Origin: Streptococcus infantis
Lineage (GTDB): Bacteria > Bacillota > Bacilli > Lactobacillales > Streptococcaceae
Assembly (NCBI RefSeq): GCF_021497965.1
Contig: NZ_CP046525.1
Coordinates: 1,054,001 to 1,118,000, forward strand
Reading direction: 5' to 3'
DNA length: 64,000 nt
Position 1 is the first letter of the stretch. Every line of letters starts with the position of its first letter. The notes below the pieces were generated by a model. The model was not told the origin of the DNA and made no database searches. It worked only from the letters and a program-made list of their open reading frames with translations. Positions 1-8,761 of the stretch are shown here, in pieces. Made by a program: the position numbers and the translations under genes.

Positions 1-509
1 AACCATGCTAAGAATGAGAAGGCAATTGCTAGATAACCAAGTAAACTTGTTGACTTAAAGAAGATATCTCCGATAACTGGGATATTAGCCAAAACAGGGA
101 AATCAAAACGTCCAAAAGTTTGCGTTAAATTGTCCGTTTGGCCCTTGTTATAAAGTACCTTCACCAAGAAAACTGCCAAGGCTGGCGCCATCAAGTTAAG
201 TACGGTACCACTGACAACATGGTCAGCACGAAAATGAACTGTAGCTACTGCGTGAATCAGTGAGAAGATAGCTCCGACTAATCCACCAACTAGAAGAGCT
301 AACCAAGGAGTTAACGCTCCTAAATCTTGTGCAAACTCAAGGTTAAAAACAACTCCAGAAAAGGCACCCATGACCATGATTCCTTCAAGACCAACGTTAA
401 CAACCCCACCACGCTCAGAGAAAACTCCTCCGATACTTGTGAAAATAAGTGGTGCTGAGTAAATCAACATTGAAGAAACCATAAGGGTTAACATTGTTGT
501 AATCGACAT
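1..509 (-). CDS. nupQ: Nucleoside ABC transporter permease (NupQ-type), 3' end outside window
   Basis: Membrane permease of the nucleoside/BMP-type ABC importer. The visible N-terminal part starts MSITTMLTLMVSSMLIYSAP and carries the family motif around GGVVNVGLEGIMVMGAF, typical of the second permease of Nup/Yuf importers. The ATG lies 2 bases beyond the stop of the upstream permease gene, so the two are translationally coupled. It pairs with the other permease, the double ATPase and the PnrA lipoprotein encoded upstream on the same strand. The C-terminal half lies beyond the left edge. Family assignment is firm; the substrate (nucleosides) is inferred from PnrA and the deo genes in the same operon. 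Confidence 0.9.
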   Translation of the reverse strand, partial: MSITTMLTLMVSSMLIYSAPLIFTSIGGVFSERGGVVNVGLEGIMVMGAFSGVVFNLEFAQDLGALTPWLALLVGGLVGAIFSLIHAVATVHFRADHVVSGTVLNLMAPALAVFLVKVLYNKGQTDNLTQTFGRFDFPVLANIPVIGDIFFKSTSLLGYLAIAFSFLAW

Positions 510-511
510 CC

Positions 512-1570
512 TTATTTACCTCCTTTTAGTTGTTTTCTTGGTTTGACAAAGCGTTCGATGATGTAGTGAACGCTGACAAAGAAGATAATTGAGGCTGTAA
601 CGATACTTACAAGCTCAGATGGTACTTGTGCAGCATTCATACCCGGAGCTCCAACTTGAAGAACACTGAAAAGGAAGGCTGCAAATAGAATTCCAACTGG
701 TGAGTTTGAAGCAAGCAGACTTACCGCCATACCATTAAATCCAACTGCCAATGATGAACCTTGAACGTATACGTTTTGGAAGGTACCAAGTCCTTCTACC
801 GCTCCACCAAGTCCTGCAAGAGCACCAGAAATAATCATTGATAGAATAATGGTACGTTTCGCTGAAATACCTGCGTATTCAGAAGCATTCGGATTGAGAC
901 CAACTGCACGGATTTCAAAACCGAGAGTTGTCTTCTTAAGCAAGAACCAAATAACTGCTACTGCAATGATTGCAAAGAAAATCCCAATATTCATACGAGA
1001 GTTTCCTGTTAACTCAGCAAGCCAAGGTGTTTGATAAGTTGCGTTTGCACTTACTCGGATAGATGAGTCTGTACTTTGCATGATATCTTTTGGGAAAGAG
1101 TGGATAAAGGCGTTACTTGTATAGAGAACAATATAGTTCATCATGATGGTTACGATAACTTCAGATGTTCCCAGATAGGCTCTTAAAATACCAGGAATAG
1201 CACCAACGATTCCTCCAGCAACCAGAGCAATCACAACTGTCGCAAGAATCAACAATGGACGTGGCAAATCTGGATTAGAAAGAGCGAACCAACCACTCAT
1301 AACCCAACCAGCGAGTGCTTGCCCTGGAAGACCAACGTTAAAGAAGCCAGCACGACTTGCAACTGCAAATCCTAGAGCAATCAAAACTAATGGCCCCATA
1401 GCACGGAAGATCTCACCAATCCCACGAACACTACCAAATGCTGTGTAGAACAACTCCTCATAACCCCAAATAGCATCGTAACCGAAAATCCACATGACGA
1501 TGGCTCCGAGTAGAATTCCTAAAATAACAGAAATCAAGGGAACCGAAATTTGTTGTAATTTTTTAGACAT
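512..1570 (-). CDS. nupP: Nucleoside ABC transporter permease (NupP-type)
   Basis: 352-residue inner-membrane permease of the branched-chain/BMP importer class, with about eight or more hydrophobic segments and the family motif GFFNVGLPGQALAGW near residue 80. I chose the ATG reading MSKKLQQ because GGAGAAG sits just upstream; a longer in-frame start exists but lies inside the ATPase gene without a better ribosome site. The ATG overlaps the end of the ATPase gene by 8 bases, indicating coupled translation. It forms the membrane channel together with the partial permease downstream. A solute class other than nucleosides is possible for this family, but the operon context argues against it. Confidence 0.92.
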   Translation of the reverse strand: MSKKLQQISVPLISVILGILLGAIVMWIFGYDAIWGYEELFYTAFGSVRGIGEIFRAMGPLVLIALGFAVASRAGFFNVGLPGQALAGWVMSGWFALSNPDLPRPLLILATVVIALVAGGIVGAIPGILRAYLGTSEVIVTIMMNYIVLYTSNAFIHSFPKDIMQSTDSSIRVSANATYQTPWLAELTGNSRMNIGIFFAIIAVAVIWFLLKKTTLGFEIRAVGLNPNASEYAGISAKRTIILSMIISGALAGLGGAVEGLGTFQNVYVQGSSLAVGFNGMAVSLLASNSPVGILFAAFLFSVLQVGAPGMNAAQVPSELVSIVTASIIFFVSVHYIIERFVKPRKQLKGGK

Positions 1571-3098
1571 CACTCTTCTCCTTTTCCAATTCACCACCAG
1601 CCATCAAGACTCCAAGCTCTTGCTTGTTGGTTGTTTCTGGCGTTACAATCCCTTGAATCTTACCATCATGGATAACGGCAATTCTATCTGAAACATTTAA
1701 TATCTCATCTAGTTCAAAGCTGACTACAAGGACAGCTTTTCCATTATCACGTTCTTGAATCAAGCGTTTGTGAATGTACTCAATGGCACCGACGTCCAAA
1801 CCACGAGTTGGTTGGCTGACGATGAGGAGATCAGGGTTTCGATCAACTTCCCGAGCAATGATAGCTTTTTGTTGGTTCCCCCCTGAAAGAGCTGAAGCTG
1901 GTACAATCTCGCTAGCAGCACGAACATCGAACTCCTGCATTAATTTTTTCGCATAGTTAATGATGTTGGAATAATTTAAAATTCCCTTCTTACTAAGCGG
2001 TTCTTTGTAGTAAGTTTGAAGGGCAATGTTTTCAGAAATCATCATTTCCAAAACCAAACCATCACGGTGGCGATCTTCAGGAACGTGACCAACACTCATT
2101 TCTGTGATTTGGCGAGGGTGTAAACCTACAATGGATTGACCTTTCAATTCCACACTACCAGACTCAATTTTACGAAGACCTGTGATTGCTTGGATTAATT
2201 CTGACTGACCATTACCATCAATCCCAGCAATCCCGACAATCTCACCAGCTCGAACATCGAGTGAGAGATTTTTAACAGCAGGGACACCACGGTTTTCGTT
2301 TACTACCAAATCTTGAATCGATAGAACAACTTCTTTTGGTTGAGCTTCCTGTTTCTCAGTTTTAAAGGAAACAGAACGTCCTACCATCATCTCAGCTAAG
2401 TCAGCGTTAGTCGCACCAGCAATCTCCACTGTTTCGATAGATTTACCACGACGGATAACTGTAACACGGTCAGATACTGCACGAATTTCATCCAGCTTAT
2501 GGGTAATCAAGATAATGGATTTACCTTCTTTAACCAAGTTCTTCATGATAGCCATCAATTCATCAATTTCTGATGGCGTTAAAACGGCAGTTGGTTCGTC
2601 AAAGATGAGGATATCCGCACCACGATAGAGTGTCTTTAGAATTTCGACACGTTGTTGAGCACCGACAGAGATGTCTGCTACTTTGGCGGTAGGATCCACA
2701 GCAAGACCATAACGATCCGATAGTTCGTTAATTTCTCGAGTTGCCCGAGCAATATCTAGGACACCATTTTTGGTTAATTCGCTTCCTAAAATGATATTTT
2801 CAGCAACAGTGAAAGCTTCTACCAACATAAAGTGCTGGTGAACCATTCCAATTCCTAGGCTAGCTGCTTTTGACGGAGAGTCTAGTTTTACAACTTGACC
2901 GTTAACCACAATTTCACCACTAGTTGGTTCTAGAAGCCCTGCTAGCATGTTCATAAGAGTGGACTTCCCAGCTCCATTTTCTCCTAAAAGTGCATGAATT
3001 TCACCTTTACGAAGTTCAAGGTTAATCTTGTCGTTAGCGACAAATTCACCAAAAACTTTGGTAATTTCACGCATTTCAATGACATTTTCGTGTGCCAT
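1563..3098 (-). CDS. nupO: Nucleoside ABC transporter, double ATP-binding protein (NupO-type)
   Basis: 511-residue ATPase with two ABC domains in tandem, as in sugar and nucleoside importers (RbsA/NupO class). The first domain has Walker A GENGAGKST near residue 40, signature ISVGAQQRVEI and Walker B ILIFDEPTAVLT. The second has a degenerate Walker A (GIDGNGQSE), signature LSGGNQQKAIIARE and LLIVSQPTRGLD, where the usual catalytic DE is replaced by SQ, so probably only one site hydrolyses ATP well. It lies 140 bases after pnrA, and that gap contains two strong hairpins that may lower expression relative to the binding protein. Confidence 0.93.
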   Translation of the reverse strand: MAHENVIEMREITKVFGEFVANDKINLELRKGEIHALLGENGAGKSTLMNMLAGLLEPTSGEIVVNGQVVKLDSPSKAASLGIGMVHQHFMLVEAFTVAENIILGSELTKNGVLDIARATREINELSDRYGLAVDPTAKVADISVGAQQRVEILKTLYRGADILIFDEPTAVLTPSEIDELMAIMKNLVKEGKSIILITHKLDEIRAVSDRVTVIRRGKSIETVEIAGATNADLAEMMVGRSVSFKTEKQEAQPKEVVLSIQDLVVNENRGVPAVKNLSLDVRAGEIVGIAGIDGNGQSELIQAITGLRKIESGSVELKGQSIVGLHPRQITEMSVGHVPEDRHRDGLVLEMMISENIALQTYYKEPLSKKGILNYSNIINYAKKLMQEFDVRAASEIVPASALSGGNQQKAIIAREVDRNPDLLIVSQPTRGLDVGAIEYIHKRLIQERDNGKAVLVVSFELDEILNVSDRIAVIHDGKIQGIVTPETTNKQELGVLMAGGELEKEKSDV

Positions 3099-3163
3099 GT
3101 GCTCTTCCTTTCAGAGTTTTATTTTGTTTCAATAAAACCTGCTAAAGAAACTTAGCAAGCTCT

Positions 3164-3189
3164 ATTGAGACAAAACCATTTGTCTCAAT
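3164..3189 (-). other. Hairpin in pnrA-ATPase gap
   Basis: Perfect 11-bp inverted repeat ATTGAGACAAA/TTTGTCTCAAT with a 4-base loop, transcribed within the operon between pnrA and the ATPase gene. There is no U-tract directly after it, so I read it as an mRNA processing or stability structure rather than a terminator. It is the second of two hairpins in this gap. Confidence 0.6.
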
Positions 3190-3196
3190 TCTTAAA

Positions 3197-3217
3197 GAAG
3201 CGGCCCCAGGCCGCTTC
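3197..3217 (-). terminator. Partial terminator or attenuator after pnrA
   Basis: Perfect 9-bp GC-rich stem GAAGCGGCC/GGCCGCTTC with a 3-base loop, 20 bases beyond the pnrA stop. On the transcribed strand it is followed by TTTAAG rather than a long U-run, so it may terminate only partly or protect the upstream mRNA end. That would let PnrA be made in excess over the ATPase and permeases. Confidence 0.6.
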
Positions 3218-3238
3218 CTAAGAAATGACTTCCTTCAA

Positions 3239-4294
3239 TTATTTTTCAGGAACTTTTACGCTACCATCAAAGATTTTAGCTTTTGCATCTTCAACAGCTT
3301 TTTTACCTTCTTCAGAAAGGTTTGTTACTGCCAAGTCAACACCTTTATCCTTCAATGAGTAAACGATAACTTGACCGCCAGGGAATTCACCTTTTTCAGC
3401 TTTGTTGGCAAGGTCTTTTACAGCTGTACCAACTTGTTTCAAAGTAGAAGCAAGTACGAAGTTAGCTTCTTTACCGTCTTTAGAAGTATATTTACCTTCT
3501 TCAACTTGGTCGCGGTCTACACCAATAACCCAAACTTTTTCGCTTTCGTTTTTGCTTTCATTCAAAGATTTAGCTTCTGAGAAGACACCTGCACCAGTAC
3601 CACCAGCTGCTTGGTAGATTACGTCTGCACCTGCAGCGTATTGAGCTGCAGCGATTGTTTTACCTTTAGCAGCATCACCAAATGAACCAGCGTAGTCTAC
3701 TTGAACTTTAATAGATGGATCAACTGATTCGACACCCGCTTTGAAACCAGCTGCGAACCGAGAAATAACTTCAGATTCCATACCACCTACAAAACCAACT
3801 TGTTTTGTTTTAGTAGTTTTAGCTGCAGCCACACCTGCAAGGTATGCTGCTTCGTTATCAGCAAAAGTAGCACTTACAACATTTTTTTGGTCTTTAATCA
3901 CATCGTCAATCAGAACATAGTTTAAATCTGTATGTTCTTTGGCAGCATCAGCAACTGCATTTTTAAGTGCAAAACCAATTCCATAGATCAAGTTGTAGTT
4001 TCCAGCTGCTTGTTGCAAGTTGTTTGCGTAGTCAGCTTCACTTGTTGATTGGAAGTAAGTGTAACCTTTATCTTTTTCAAGGTTGTGTTCTTTCCCCCAA
4101 GCTTGAAGACCTTCCCAAGCTGATTGGTTAAAGGATTTATCATCAACACCACCTGTATCTGTAACGATAGCTGCTTTAGTCTTCACATCAGAAGAAGATG
4201 AAGCCGCGTTACGAGAAGAGCGATTACCACATGCAGCAAGTCCAAATGCTGCTACTGCAACTAGACCAAGGCCTAGCCATTGTTTTTTGTTCAT
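3239..4294 (-). CDS. pnrA: Nucleoside-binding lipoprotein PnrA (BMP family)
   Basis: 351-residue substrate-binding lipoprotein of the BMP/PnrA family, which captures purine nucleosides outside the membrane and hands them to the ABC permeases encoded downstream. The signal peptide ends in the lipobox LAAC (GLAACGNRSS). The mature part has BMP features such as VTDTGGVDDKSFNQSAWEG and the hinge region KQVGFVGGMES. The start chosen reads MNKKQWLG and has a textbook AGGAGG seven bases upstream; the longer open frame has no ribosome site. The gene follows cdd after a hairpin-rich 90-base linker and is followed by two more hairpins. The pneumococcal homologue is a known surface antigen. Confidence 0.95.
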   Translation of the reverse strand: MNKKQWLGLGLVAVAAFGLAACGNRSSRNAASSSSDVKTKAAIVTDTGGVDDKSFNQSAWEGLQAWGKEHNLEKDKGYTYFQSTSEADYANNLQQAAGNYNLIYGIGFALKNAVADAAKEHTDLNYVLIDDVIKDQKNVVSATFADNEAAYLAGVAAAKTTKTKQVGFVGGMESEVISRFAAGFKAGVESVDPSIKVQVDYAGSFGDAAKGKTIAAAQYAAGADVIYQAAGGTGAGVFSEAKSLNESKNESEKVWVIGVDRDQVEEGKYTSKDGKEANFVLASTLKQVGTAVKDLANKAEKGEFPGGQVIVYSLKDKGVDLAVTNLSEEGKKAVEDAKAKIFDGSVKVPEK

Positions 4295-4384
4295 TACTGA
4301 ACCTCCTAAATAAGATGCGCAACAAAGTTGCAAGTATGGATTGATTGGCCACAAGGACCCTTGCCACTCAGTGAGTGACACAGA
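4295..4384 (-). other. Hairpin-rich linker between cdd and pnrA
   Basis: Short untranslated linker that can form several small stems on the transcribed strand: CACTC/GAGTG, CAAGG/CCTTG and GCAAC/GTTGC, followed by the strong pnrA ribosome site. No promoter-like hexamers stand out. Together with the hairpins after pnrA it brackets this cistron with structure. Confidence 0.4.
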
Positions 4385-4774
4385 CTATTGCAAGTCTGTA
4401 AACGAATATGGAAGTAATTCCCCGACCGTCATCTCGACCGTCGTTTTATCTTTGGCGACTAGAGTCACCTTTAGATCTGGTTTAAAAAATTCGACCATAA
4501 CCTGTCGGCAAGCACCGCAAGGCGAAATAGGTTTCTCAGTTTCTCCATAGACAATCAATTCTGAAAACTCTCGTTGTCCTTCAGAAACAGCCTTAAAGAT
4601 AGCTGTTCTTTCGCCACAGTTGGTCAAGGGATAGCTAGCATTTTCAATGTTAACCCCTGTATAGATACTTCCGTCCTTGGCTACCAAAACAGCGCCAATC
4701 GGAAAATGTGAGTAGGGAACGTAAGCTTTTTTACTAGTTTCAATCGCTAAATCAATCAACTCAGTAGTCGCCAT
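4385..4774 (-). CDS. cdd: Cytidine deaminase
   Basis: 129-residue cytoplasmic zinc enzyme converting cytidine and deoxycytidine to uridine and deoxyuridine, feeding pyrimidine-nucleoside phosphorylase encoded two genes upstream. Zinc and catalytic motifs are visible: NCGERTAIF, giving the Cys ligand and catalytic Glu, and PCGACRQV, giving the two other Cys ligands. Length and motif spacing fit the small tetrameric all-Cys class found in Gram-positive bacteria. Its start overlaps the end of deoC by 14 bases, so the two are co-translated. Confidence 0.95.
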   Translation of the reverse strand: MATTELIDLAIETSKKAYVPYSHFPIGAVLVAKDGSIYTGVNIENASYPLTNCGERTAIFKAVSEGQREFSELIVYGETEKPISPCGACRQVMVEFFKPDLKVTLVAKDKTTVEMTVGELLPYSFTDLQ

Positions 4775-5423
4775 CAGCCAACTCTCCTTTTAAGATTGCT
4801 ACACCAGAAGATGTTCCGATTCGTGTAGCCCCCGCTTCAACAAAGGCAACTGCATCTGCATAAGAACGAGCGCCACCAGCTGCTTTGACCCCCATATCAG
4901 GACCAACTGTCTGACGCATTAGTTTAACATCTGGTAACGTAGCGCCACCTGTTGAAAAACCTGTAGAAGTCTTTACAAAGTCTGCACCAGCTTTTTGGGC
5001 CAATTGGCAAGCCAAAACTTTTTCTTCATCCGTTAACAAACAAGCTTCAATAATAACTTTAACCAGTTTGTCTCCGCTTGCTTCAACAACAGCACGAATA
5101 TCTGACTCGACTAATGCAGCATTTCCTGATTTGAGTGCGCCAACATTGATAACCATATCAATTTCGTCAGCACCATTTTGGATGGCTTCTTTAGTTTCAT
5201 AGGCTTTGACAGCTGAAGTTGTAGCTCCAAGAGGAAAACCTACAACTGTACAAACCTTGACATCAGTATCTGTTAGACCAGCTTTTGCATGAGAAACCCA
5301 GCAAGGATTCACACAAACACTGGCAAAATCGTACTCTCTTGCTTCAGATAGCAAACGATCGATTTGTTGTTCGGTCGCATCTTGCTTCAAAAGCGTATGA
5401 TCAATGTATTTATTTAATTTCAT
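4761..5423 (-). CDS. deoC: Deoxyribose-phosphate aldolase
   Basis: 220-residue class I aldolase that splits deoxyribose-5-phosphate into glyceraldehyde-3-phosphate and acetaldehyde, the exit of deoxynucleoside salvage into glycolysis. The Schiff-base lysine is in [10 protein letters not shown], and the second conserved lysine is in [10 protein letters not shown]. The N-terminus [13 protein letters not shown] is typical. It sits 17 bases after the phosphorylase gene and overlaps cdd by 14 bases. Full length and intact. Confidence 0.96.
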   Translation of the reverse strand: MKLNKYIDHTLLKQDATEQQIDRLLSEAREYDFASVCVNPCWVSHAKAGLTDTDVKVCTVVGFPLGATTSAVKAYETKEAIQNGADEIDMVINVGALKSGNAALVESDIRAVVEASGDKLVKVIIEACLLTDEEKVLACQLAQKAGADFVKTSTGFSTGGATLPDVKLMRQTVGPDMGVKAAGGARSYADAVAFVEAGATRIGTSSGVAILKGELADGDY

Positions 5424-5440
5424 TTCGGATTTTCCTTAAA

Positions 5441-6724
5441 TCAGGAGATAATTTCAATGATTTCACGCGTTTTTATCGCTTCATCACTTATTTTAATTTT
5501 AACATATTTTTGGAAATCTGTAACTAGTTCCGGAGAAATTTTGCCATTTGCATATACTTTTGCAACAATTTCACCTTTTTTGACTGATTCTCCAACTTTC
5601 TTCTCAAAAACAATCCCTGTCTCATAGTCAAGAGCATCTGTTTTAACTGCACGACCAGCACCTAATCTCATGGCGAAAAGACCAAACTCCATGGCTGGAA
5701 GTTCTACGATAATACCATCCTCTTGAGCAGGAATATCAACTATATGATCAACTATTACAGATCGATAAAGATTGTCTAAATCTCCACCTTGAGCGAGGAC
5801 CATCTCTTCAAACTTCTTAAGTGCCTGACCATTTTCAAGATGTTGCCTTACTTCCTCGATTGTTTTTTCAACATTTGCCAAAGATAGCATAATCTGGGCT
5901 AACTCACAGATAAAGTGGCTGATATCCTCGCGTCCTTTACCTTGAAGAATTTCTATTGCTTCTAGAATTTCCAAGCGGTTCCCAATGGCACGTCCCAAAG
6001 GTTGACTCATATCCGTAATGACTGCTACTGTCTTACGGCCAACAGCCTTACCAAGGTTTACCATGGTTTGAGCCAATTCACGCGCCTCATCAACTGTCTT
6101 CATAAAGGCACCTTCACCGACTGTTACATCCAGCAAAATAGCATCGGCTCCAGCTGCAATTTTTTTACTCATGACAGAACTAGCAATCAAGGGAATCGTA
6201 TCAACTGTCGCAGTGACATCTCGTAGTGCATAGAGAAGTTTATCCGCTTTAACTAATTGATCAGACTGGCCAATAACTGAAACCCCAATATCCTGAACCT
6301 GTTTGATAAAGTCATCCTGACTGCGTTCAACTTGAAATCCTTTGATGGATTCTAATTTATCAATCGTACCACCAGTATGACCTAGACCTCTACCACTCAT
6401 CTTGGCAACAGGCACACCAAAACTAGCGACTAAGGGAGCTAAAATCAATGTAACCTTATCTCCCACTCCACCAGTAGAGTGTTTATCAACCTTTATACCC
6501 TCAATAGCTGATAAATCAAATTCTTGACCTGTCTTAACCATATTCATGGTTAAGTCAGAAATCTCTCTCGTGGTCATGCCTTTAAAATAAACAGCCATAG
6601 CAAAGGCAGACATCTGGTAGTCAGGAACTGTTCCTGCAACATAGCCTTCAATCAGCCATTGGATTTCACTCGAACTCAGTTCTTGTCCATCTCTTTTTTT
6701 CTGGATTAGATCTACTGCTCTCAT
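5441..6724 (-). CDS. pdp: Pyrimidine-nucleoside phosphorylase
   Basis: 427-residue enzyme cleaving uridine, thymidine and deoxyuridine with phosphate to the base and (deoxy)ribose-1-phosphate. The phosphate-binding signature KHSTGGVGDKVTLIL is near residue 82, and the active-site SGRGLGHTGGT follows near residue 110. The C-terminal domain is full length. Annotations of this family alternate between pdp and deoA; the length and Gram-positive context favour the broader-specificity Pdp. The start overlaps the stop of the upstream methyltransferase by 4 bases, placing it second in the operon. Confidence 0.94.
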   Translation of the reverse strand: MRAVDLIQKKRDGQELSSSEIQWLIEGYVAGTVPDYQMSAFAMAVYFKGMTTREISDLTMNMVKTGQEFDLSAIEGIKVDKHSTGGVGDKVTLILAPLVASFGVPVAKMSGRGLGHTGGTIDKLESIKGFQVERSQDDFIKQVQDIGVSVIGQSDQLVKADKLLYALRDVTATVDTIPLIASSVMSKKIAAGADAILLDVTVGEGAFMKTVDEARELAQTMVNLGKAVGRKTVAVITDMSQPLGRAIGNRLEILEAIEILQGKGREDISHFICELAQIMLSLANVEKTIEEVRQHLENGQALKKFEEMVLAQGGDLDNLYRSVIVDHIVDIPAQEDGIIVELPAMEFGLFAMRLGAGRAVKTDALDYETGIVFEKKVGESVKKGEIVAKVYANGKISPELVTDFQKYVKIKISDEAIKTREIIEIIS

Positions 6725-7311
6725 TCTTTCACACTTCTAAGGATATAATATCCCTTATCTTTTTTTACAACCTCGCAGTTGCCAAATACTTCTTCCATCT
6801 TGTTTTTGGCACTTGGAGCTCCTTGTTTTTTCTGGATAACAATGGTTAAATCTCCACCGTCTACAAGATAATCAATGCTTTTCTCGATGATTTCATGAAC
6901 AACTTGCTTGCCTGCACGAATGGGTGGATTCGAAATGACATGATCAAATTGCCCTTCTACCTGCTCATAAATATTGGACTGGAAGATAGTCGCTTGAACA
7001 TTGTTTTTTACTGCATTTTGCTGGGCCAAATCCAGGGCACGATTATTGATATCAATCATAGTTGCTTGGGCACCATAAGCTTTGACTAAAGACAAGCCGA
7101 TGGGACCATAGCCACAACCAACATCAAGGATTTTTTCACCTTTTTCGACATCTAGACATCTTAACAACAACTGACTTCCGAAATCAATCATTTTTTTACT
7201 AAAGACACCAGCATCTGTCAAAAATGTCATCTTTTGCCCAAGTAGGTCAACTCTAAGTTCATGAATATCGTGAGCTGCATCGGGTTTTTCTGCATAATAC
7301 ATTTTACTCAT
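6721..7311 (-). CDS. Class I SAM-dependent methyltransferase (RsmC-like)
   Basis: 196-residue methyltransferase with SAM-binding motif ILDVGCGYGPIG near residue 60 and the NPP motif (ISNPPIRAGK) near residue 112, typical of N-methyltransferases such as the RsmC group acting on a guanine in 16S rRNA. It is shorter than E. coli RsmC and corresponds to its catalytic half. First gene of the nucleoside operon, overlapping the phosphorylase by 4 bases. There is no obvious Shine-Dalgarno, and a TAAAAT -10 box ends only six bases before the ATG, so its mRNA may have little or no leader. The substrate is inferred from the family. Confidence 0.8.
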   Translation of the reverse strand: MSKMYYAEKPDAAHDIHELRVDLLGQKMTFLTDAGVFSKKMIDFGSQLLLRCLDVEKGEKILDVGCGYGPIGLSLVKAYGAQATMIDINNRALDLAQQNAVKNNVQATIFQSNIYEQVEGQFDHVISNPPIRAGKQVVHEIIEKSIDYLVDGGDLTIVIQKKQGAPSAKNKMEEVFGNCEVVKKDKGYYILRSVKE

Positions 7312-7317
7312 AGGATT

Positions 7318-7323
7318 ATTTTA
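7318..7323 (-). promoter_or_regulatory. Extended -10 promoter of the nucleoside operon, near-leaderless
   Basis: On the minus strand TGG-TAAAAT forms an extended -10 element, with a weak TTTAAA 17 bases upstream. Only six bases separate TAAAAT from the ATG of the methyltransferase gene, so transcription should start at or next to the start codon. This is predicted from spacing; a more distant promoter is not excluded. Confidence 0.45.
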
Positions 7324-7368
7324 CCATAAAATTTAGATATTTTAAATCGTTTACACGGTCTATACCAA

Positions 7369-7647
7369 CTAAGGCCCTAAGAAGAGATAACCTAGGAACA
7401 TACTAATAAAAAATGAAAATAGACAAGCTAGACCAATCAATATCAGCCACCATTTCTTTAACAAAAATGCTAAGAAAATATAGAGAATTCCTAAAGCTGG
7501 TAATAGCTTAAAAAATACAAAATAGAGCCAGTTGATATTAAATCTTCCAATAGAAATATCAAAGTTCCATAAAATTGCCGATATCCATAAAAGGATGACT
7601 AATAAAATAGAGCCAGCCAATTTTTTATCAGTTAAAAATTTTGCCAT
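7369..7647 (-). CDS. Small three-helix membrane protein, unknown function
   Basis: 92-residue protein with a short charged N-terminus (MAKFLTDKK) and three hydrophobic segments at about residues 12-30, 38-65 and 68-90. I recognise no domain. A good ribosome site (AAAGGAGTG) precedes the ATG, and a sound promoter lies upstream, divergent from coaA, so it is probably real. It lies just upstream of the methyltransferase/nucleoside operon on the same strand, with about 57 bases between. Confidence 0.7.
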   Translation of the reverse strand: MAKFLTDKKLAGSILLVILLWISAILWNFDISIGRFNINWLYFVFFKLLPALGILYIFLAFLLKKWWLILIGLACLFSFFISMFLGYLFLGP

Positions 7648-7682
7648 AACCCCACACTCCTTTATTGGTATTCCTTAGCTTT

Positions 7683-7711
7683 ATTTTAACAAAGAAAGCG
7701 CTCTGATTCAA
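7683..7711 (-). promoter_or_regulatory. Promoter of the small membrane protein
   Basis: Minus strand: -35 TTGAAT, 17-base spacer, extended -10 TGT-TAAAAT. It drives the 92-residue membrane protein gene and possibly the operon beyond. Divergent from the coaA promoter. Confidence 0.6.
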
Positions 7712-7742
7712 ATCTTTTATTCCCCGTTTAAATTAGAAATAT

Positions 7743-7750
7743 GTTATACT
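7743..7750 (+). promoter_or_regulatory. coaA promoter (extended -10)
   Basis: TGT-TATACT forms an extended -10 about 23 bases before the coaA ATG. No convincing -35 is visible, which is usual for extended -10 promoters in streptococci. Confidence 0.55.
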
Positions 7751-7773
7751 AGGGGGGTTAATGAGGAAAAATT

Positions 7774-8694
7774 ATGACGAACGAATTTTTGCATTATGAA
7801 AAAATCAGCCGAAGAACATGGCAATCTTTACATCGTAAAACAACTCCACCTTTGACTGAAGACGAATTGGATTCTATCAAAAGTTTTAACGACCAAGTTA
7901 GCTTGGATGATGTAACAGACATTTATTTACCACTTGCGAATCTGATTCAAATCTACAAGCGTTCAAAAGAAGACCTTGCATTCTCTAAAAGTATTTTCCT
8001 TCAAAGAGAAAGTAAAATCCAGCCCTTTATCATTGGTGTATCAGGGAGTGTGGCTGTTGGAAAATCTACTACAAGTCGTCTTTTACAAATATTGCTTTCA
8101 CGTATTGTTCCTGGAGCTACAGTAGAGTTAGTTACAACTGATGGTTTCCTATTTCCTAATGATACCTTAATCGAACAAGGTATTCTGACTAGGAAAGGTT
8201 TCCCAGAAAGTTATGACATGGAAGCTCTCATCAATTTCCTTGATCAACTTAAGAATGGTCAAGATGTTGATATCCCAGTCTACTCTCATGAAATCTACGA
8301 TATCGTCCCAGAACAAAAGCAACGAGTAGAAGCCGCTGATTTTGTAATTGTTGAAGGAATTAATGTTTTCCAAAATCCTCAAAATGCTCGTCTCTATATA
8401 ACTGATTTCTTTGATTTTTCAATTTATGTTGACGCATCTGTAGAGGATATCGAGAGTTGGTATTTAGATAGATTCCTAAAATTATTAAGTTTGGCTCAGG
8501 ATGATCCTGATAGCTACTACTATAGCTACACTCAGCTACCTTTAGGTGAAGTAAAGGATTTAGCTCACCAAGTTTGGACAAGTATTAATCTGATTAATCT
8601 CCAAAACTATATAGAACCGACACGAAATCGGGCTGAAGTTATTCTTCATAAGTCTAAAAATCACGAAATTGATGAAATTTATTTAAAAAAATGA
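7774..8694 (+). CDS. coaA: Type I pantothenate kinase
   Basis: 306-residue kinase phosphorylating pantothenate in the first step of coenzyme A synthesis. The P-loop [15 protein letters not shown] is near residue 92, followed by the type I signature [10 protein letters not shown] and the substrate-site YDVP-like region [11 protein letters not shown]. Length matches the bacterial type I (CoaA) family, which is feedback-inhibited by CoA. Monocistronic promoter upstream; rpsT follows with its own promoter. Confidence 0.96.
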   Translation: MTNEFLHYEKISRRTWQSLHRKTTPPLTEDELDSIKSFNDQVSLDDVTDIYLPLANLIQIYKRSKEDLAFSKSIFLQRESKIQPFIIGVSGSVAVGKSTTSRLLQILLSRIVPGATVELVTTDGFLFPNDTLIEQGILTRKGFPESYDMEALINFLDQLKNGQDVDIPVYSHEIYDIVPEQKQRVEAADFVIVEGINVFQNPQNARLYITDFFDFSIYVDASVEDIESWYLDRFLKLLSLAQDDPDSYYYSYTQLPLGEVKDLAHQVWTSINLINLQNYIEPTRNRAEVILHKSKNHEIDEIYLKK

Positions 8695-8701
8695 TTTCCC
8701 C

Positions 8702-8730
8702 TTGTCAAAATAACAGTTTTCAGATATAAT
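8702..8730 (+). promoter_or_regulatory. rpsT promoter
   Basis: -35 TTGTCA, 17-base spacer, consensus -10 TATAAT. It lies in the gap after coaA and about 25 bases before the rpsT ribosome-binding site, giving a very short leader. Confidence 0.8.
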
Positions 8731-8761
8731 GGTATAGTTAGTAAATATGGAGGTAAGAACA

